A stretch of DNA of 43,052 nucleotides from a bacterium D16-50 (GTDB lineage: Bacteria > Bacillota > Clostridia > Lachnospirales > Lachnospiraceae): positions 1-43,052 of the forward strand of contig RAZA01000033.1 of the NCBI GenBank assembly GCA_003612485.1, in the 5' to 3' direction. The notes under the pieces are model-generated. The model was not told the origin of the DNA and did no database searches. It saw only the letters and a list, made by a program, of their open reading frames with translations. This document shows positions 40,593 through 43,052 of this stretch, piece after piece. The position numbers were made by a program, and so were the translations under genes. Position 1 is the stretch's first letter. Each line of letters opens with the position of its first letter.

Positions 40593-41489
40593 ATGAAAGA
40601 AAAAAAGCAGGGAAAGAAGTTCGTGATAGGAAAAAGGAAAATGGGGATGGACAACAGACGGTCCAAAATCGGGAACGGTTTTGTGATTTTCCTTCTGCTT
40701 CTGCTGGGAGCATTTATGGCCTTCCCTCTTTATTATACATTGATCCAGTCGCTGAAGCCCTCGGAAGAGCTGTTTCAGTTCCCGCCCAGGCTCTATGTAC
40801 TTAGGCCTACACTGGAGCATTATACGGAGCTGTCCCAGCTGATGTCCAATATGTGGGTGCCCTTTACCAGATATCTGTTCAACACGCTGCTGGTGACTTT
40901 GGCAGGTACCGTTTTCCATGTGATTTTTGCGGGAATGGCGGCGTATCCACTGGCCAAGCACAAATTTCCGGGACGGGACGCATTGTTTGCGGTGATCCTT
41001 CTGGGACTGATGTTCGTGGGCCAGGTAACGTTTCTGCCCAGCTTTATCATCATAGCCAAGCTGAATATGCTGAATACATATTGGGCCTACATATGTCCCA
41101 GCATCGGTGCTTCTCTGGGGCTGTTCCTGATCAAGCAGTTCATTGAACAGATTCCGGATGCCCTGATAGAGGCGGCCAGAATCGACGGAACCCATGAGTG
41201 GAGGGTGTACTTCCAGATCGTAATGCCCAATATCAAGCCGGCGATTCTGACGGTATTCATCTTTCAGTTCGTGAATATCTGGAACGGCCTTTCCAAGGAG
41301 CTGGTCTATGACGAGCAGCTGAAGGTGGTAAAGGTTGCGCTGGAGCAGGTCAGCGCCTCCAATGCCTATGCCAGAATGGGATCCGGAATGGCCGGCTCGG
41401 CGCTGCTTATGATCCCTCCCATTGTGGTGTTCATCCTGATGCAGAGAAACGTGGTGGAGACCATGACCTTTGCGGGAATGAAGGACTGA
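40593..41489 (+). CDS. ABC sugar permease, YtcP/UgpE type
   Basis: Second permease of the pair, 298 residues. A basic N-terminus (about 1-28) is followed by membrane segments beginning FVIFLLLLLGAFMAFPLYYT, the EAA loop IPDALIEAARIDGTHEWRVY near residue 190, and the C-terminal VVETMTFAGMKD typical of this branch. ATG 40593 has TAGGAGG upstream, 11 bp after its partner. Confidence 0.93.
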   Translation: MKEKKQGKKFVIGKRKMGMDNRRSKIGNGFVIFLLLLLGAFMAFPLYYTLIQSLKPSEELFQFPPRLYVLRPTLEHYTELSQLMSNMWVPFTRYLFNTLLVTLAGTVFHVIFAGMAAYPLAKHKFPGRDALFAVILLGLMFVGQVTFLPSFIIIAKLNMLNTYWAYICPSIGASLGLFLIKQFIEQIPDALIEAARIDGTHEWRVYFQIVMPNIKPAILTVFIFQFVNIWNGLSKELVYDEQLKVVKVALEQVSASNAYARMGSGMAGSALLMIPPIVVFILMQRNVVETMTFAGMKD

Positions 41490-41550
41490 GACGGCATGAA
41501 GTGCAGAACGAGGTTGGCTTTACAGTAGGTATTAGAATTAGGAGGCGAAA

Positions 41551-43008
41551 ATGCGTAGAATAAAGACTTACGGGATAGCGTTCTGTCTGGCTGCGGCAGT
41601 GATGGCGGGCGCGGAGCTGAAGGCCGAGGCTCAGTCAAACTTCAACAGCTATTCCTATGACGAATGGGACGAGTCCGTGGCAGCCCCGGCCAGTTACCAG
41701 CCGGTGCTTGCCAGAAACGGACTGGAAATAGGCTCCGGCCCGCTGAATACGCCGCAGGATTTCTTTATGGACAAGGACGGACACCTATATGTGGCAGATA
41801 CTGGTAATAATCGGATCCTGATTCTGGATGAGGGTCTGGAGTTGCTGGAGGTATTGGAGACGGTACGCATGAACGGGGAAGACATTCCGCTGACGGATGT
41901 GGAGGGGATGTACGTGACGGAGGATCATGTCATATACGCCTCTCAGACGTCGTCCGGCCGCATCCTGATCATTCAGGACAAACAGGTGATAGGAACCATC
42001 GAAAAGCCTGTGAGCAATCTGGTTTCTGAGGATTTTGTGTTCTCTCCCACAAAGATAGGACTCGATATTTATGGAAGGGCCTATGTGCTGTCCAAGGGCT
42101 GTTACAGCGGACTACTGCAGTTTGACGTGGACGGCAGCTTCATGGGGTTCTTTGGGGCGAACAAGGTGGAGGTGACTGCTCAGGTAGCGTTCAACTATAT
42201 GTGGAAGAGCATTCTCTCCGATGAGCAGAGGGCGGCGATGACCAGCATCCTGCCTATAGAATATTCCAATGTAGACTGCTGCGATGACGGGTTTGTGTAT
42301 ACCTCCACAGTGGGAACCCAGCTCCCCAAGAGCCAGATCAAGAAGCTGAATCCTCTGGGCAACAATATCTACTATGCTCTGGGTAATGCAGAATTCAATT
42401 TCGGAGACGAGGAATTGTCATATAACAAAGGAAAGGCCAATTATCCTTCCTTCATTGACGTGAAGACCAATCAGAGGGGATTCATCTTCGCCATCGACCT
42501 GACCAGCGGCAGGGTTTTTGAGAGGGACCAGGAAGCGAATCTTGTGGCGGTGTTCGGAGGCATGGGAAGCCAGCTGGGAACCTTCACCACGCCGGTGGCG
42601 GTGGAAGCCTACGGCGACAAGATCTATGTGCTGGACAGACTGAAAAACAATATTACCGTGTTTGAGCCTACGGAATACGGCGCATTGGTGGAGGAAGCGA
42701 TCTGCAGGTACAATGAGGGGCTGTATGAGGAGGCGTCAGGACTTTGGATGGAGGTGCTGGCCCGGAATGCGAATTCCAAGCTTGCTTACAATGGAATAGG
42801 CAAGGCGTATACTCAGGCGGAGGAGTATACCGGCGCCCTCCAGTATCTGCGCTACAGCGGCGACAAGTACAGCTATTCCAGAGCTTTCGGCAAGAACAGG
42901 CTGGTGATGGTCAGAAGGTACGGCCCTTATTTCATTGCGGTGGCGGTCTGCGCCGTGCTGGGAATTTCGGTGAGAAAACGGATAACTTCTCGGAATCTCA
43001 ATGAATGA
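41551..43008 (+). CDS. Secreted NHL-repeat/TPR protein with C-terminal membrane anchor, 3' end inside the terminal repeat
   Basis: A 485-residue protein. A signal peptide (about 1-27, ending ELKAEAQ) is followed by a beta-propeller of NHL-type repeats (PQDFFMDKDGHLYVADTGNN, PVAVEAYGDKIYVLDR), two TPR-like helical pairs (YNEGLYEEASGLWMEVLARN, YNGIGKAYTQAEEYTGALQY) and one membrane segment (about 458-475, YFIAVAVCAVLGISV). The family is often found at the end of such sugar-transport operons, probably as a surface scaffold. Codons 478-485 and the stop lie in the 71-bp terminal inverted repeat, so the true C-terminus may have been replaced or may be an assembly product. AGGAGG upstream; 61 bp after the permease. 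Confidence 0.85.
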   Translation: MRRIKTYGIAFCLAAAVMAGAELKAEAQSNFNSYSYDEWDESVAAPASYQPVLARNGLEIGSGPLNTPQDFFMDKDGHLYVADTGNNRILILDEGLELLEVLETVRMNGEDIPLTDVEGMYVTEDHVIYASQTSSGRILIIQDKQVIGTIEKPVSNLVSEDFVFSPTKIGLDIYGRAYVLSKGCYSGLLQFDVDGSFMGFFGANKVEVTAQVAFNYMWKSILSDEQRAAMTSILPIEYSNVDCCDDGFVYTSTVGTQLPKSQIKKLNPLGNNIYYALGNAEFNFGDEELSYNKGKANYPSFIDVKTNQRGFIFAIDLTSGRVFERDQEANLVAVFGGMGSQLGTFTTPVAVEAYGDKIYVLDRLKNNITVFEPTEYGALVEEAICRYNEGLYEEASGLWMEVLARNANSKLAYNGIGKAYTQAEEYTGALQYLRYSGDKYSYSRAFGKNRLVMVRRYGPYFIAVAVCAVLGISVRKRITSRNLNE

Positions 43009-43052
43009 GATGCCACTTGAAAATTGACAACTGAATATCGTGCAGAAAAAGA
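42982..43052. repeat. Terminal inverted repeat, right copy (71 bp)
   Basis: Exact reverse complement of bases 1-71. It begins inside the last gene and supplies its final eight codons (ITSRNLNE) and stop. Origin as for the left copy: dispersed element edge, assembly overlap, or genuine inverted repeat. Confidence 0.95.

Noticed and set aside
1..43052. Complete linear phage or plasmid with terminal repeats
   Set aside because: Terminal inverted repeats suggested it, but the content is chromosomal metabolism and there are no replication, packaging or partition genes.

Overview
The window looks like a chromosomal contig from an anaerobic, spore-forming Firmicute, most likely a clostridial Lachnospiraceae-type gut bacterium. 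This is inferred from gene content: type III glutamine synthetase, ferredoxin-type split glutamate synthase, an ANTAR antiterminator, indolepyruvate:ferredoxin oxidoreductase, BclB-like collagenous spore-surface proteins, and binding-protein/permease operons without their own ATPase. Ribosome binding sites are strong GGAGG types. No rRNA, tRNA, CRISPR array or insertion sequence was seen inside the window.

Layout. (1) 1-9.5 kb, nitrogen assimilation: glnN and pyrG point left. A split glutamate synthase (three genes), a short type I glutamine synthetase and an ANTAR RNA-binding regulator point right. Both divergent transcripts start at good sigma-70 promoters and run into leader terminators whose 5' arm can instead fold as a small hairpin with an A1/G4 hexaloop, the signature bound by ANTAR proteins. 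The last gene of the right-hand operon probably controls both transcripts. (2) 9.5-18.1 kb: a two-component system with a third membrane-anchored protein, followed by a lipoprotein sugar-binding protein, two permeases, an HlyD/MacA-like adaptor and a MacB/FtsX-like permease. No ATPase is encoded. (3) 18.2-21.9 kb, leftward: two collagen-like proteins flank a glycosyltransferase, probably a glycosylated spore-surface locus. (4) 22-24 kb: debris of a prophage lysis module (amidase, shortened holin, decayed structural gene) next to an unknown small ORF.

(5) 24-28.4 kb: an aryl-ketoacid oxidation operon (iorA, iorB, a PaaK-like aryl-CoA ligase, a double-ACT protein) behind a leader with two hairpins, the second a terminator. 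(6) 28.5-34 kb: an orphan solute-binding lipoprotein directly coupled to a 1331-residue hybrid sensor kinase (extracellular sensor, PAS, degenerate GGDEF, kinase, receiver), followed by an esterase and two small proteins. (7) 35.6-36.4 kb: an unrecognised leftward gene, then a very AT-rich regulatory region with repeated TTTACA/TGTAAA words. (8) 36.9-43 kb: a membrane-anchored binding protein with carbohydrate-binding-like domains, two permeases and an NHL-repeat/TPR protein.

The first 71 bases are the exact reverse complement of the last 71, and the final gene ends inside that repeat. This marks either an assembly break at a dispersed repeat or a real inverted repeat around the segment. The strongest regulatory lead is the paired ANTAR-type leaders. 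The strongest system-level leads are the binding-protein/hybrid-kinase pair and the ATPase-less adaptor/permease operon. All motif and structure statements were made by eye; no search or folding program was run.
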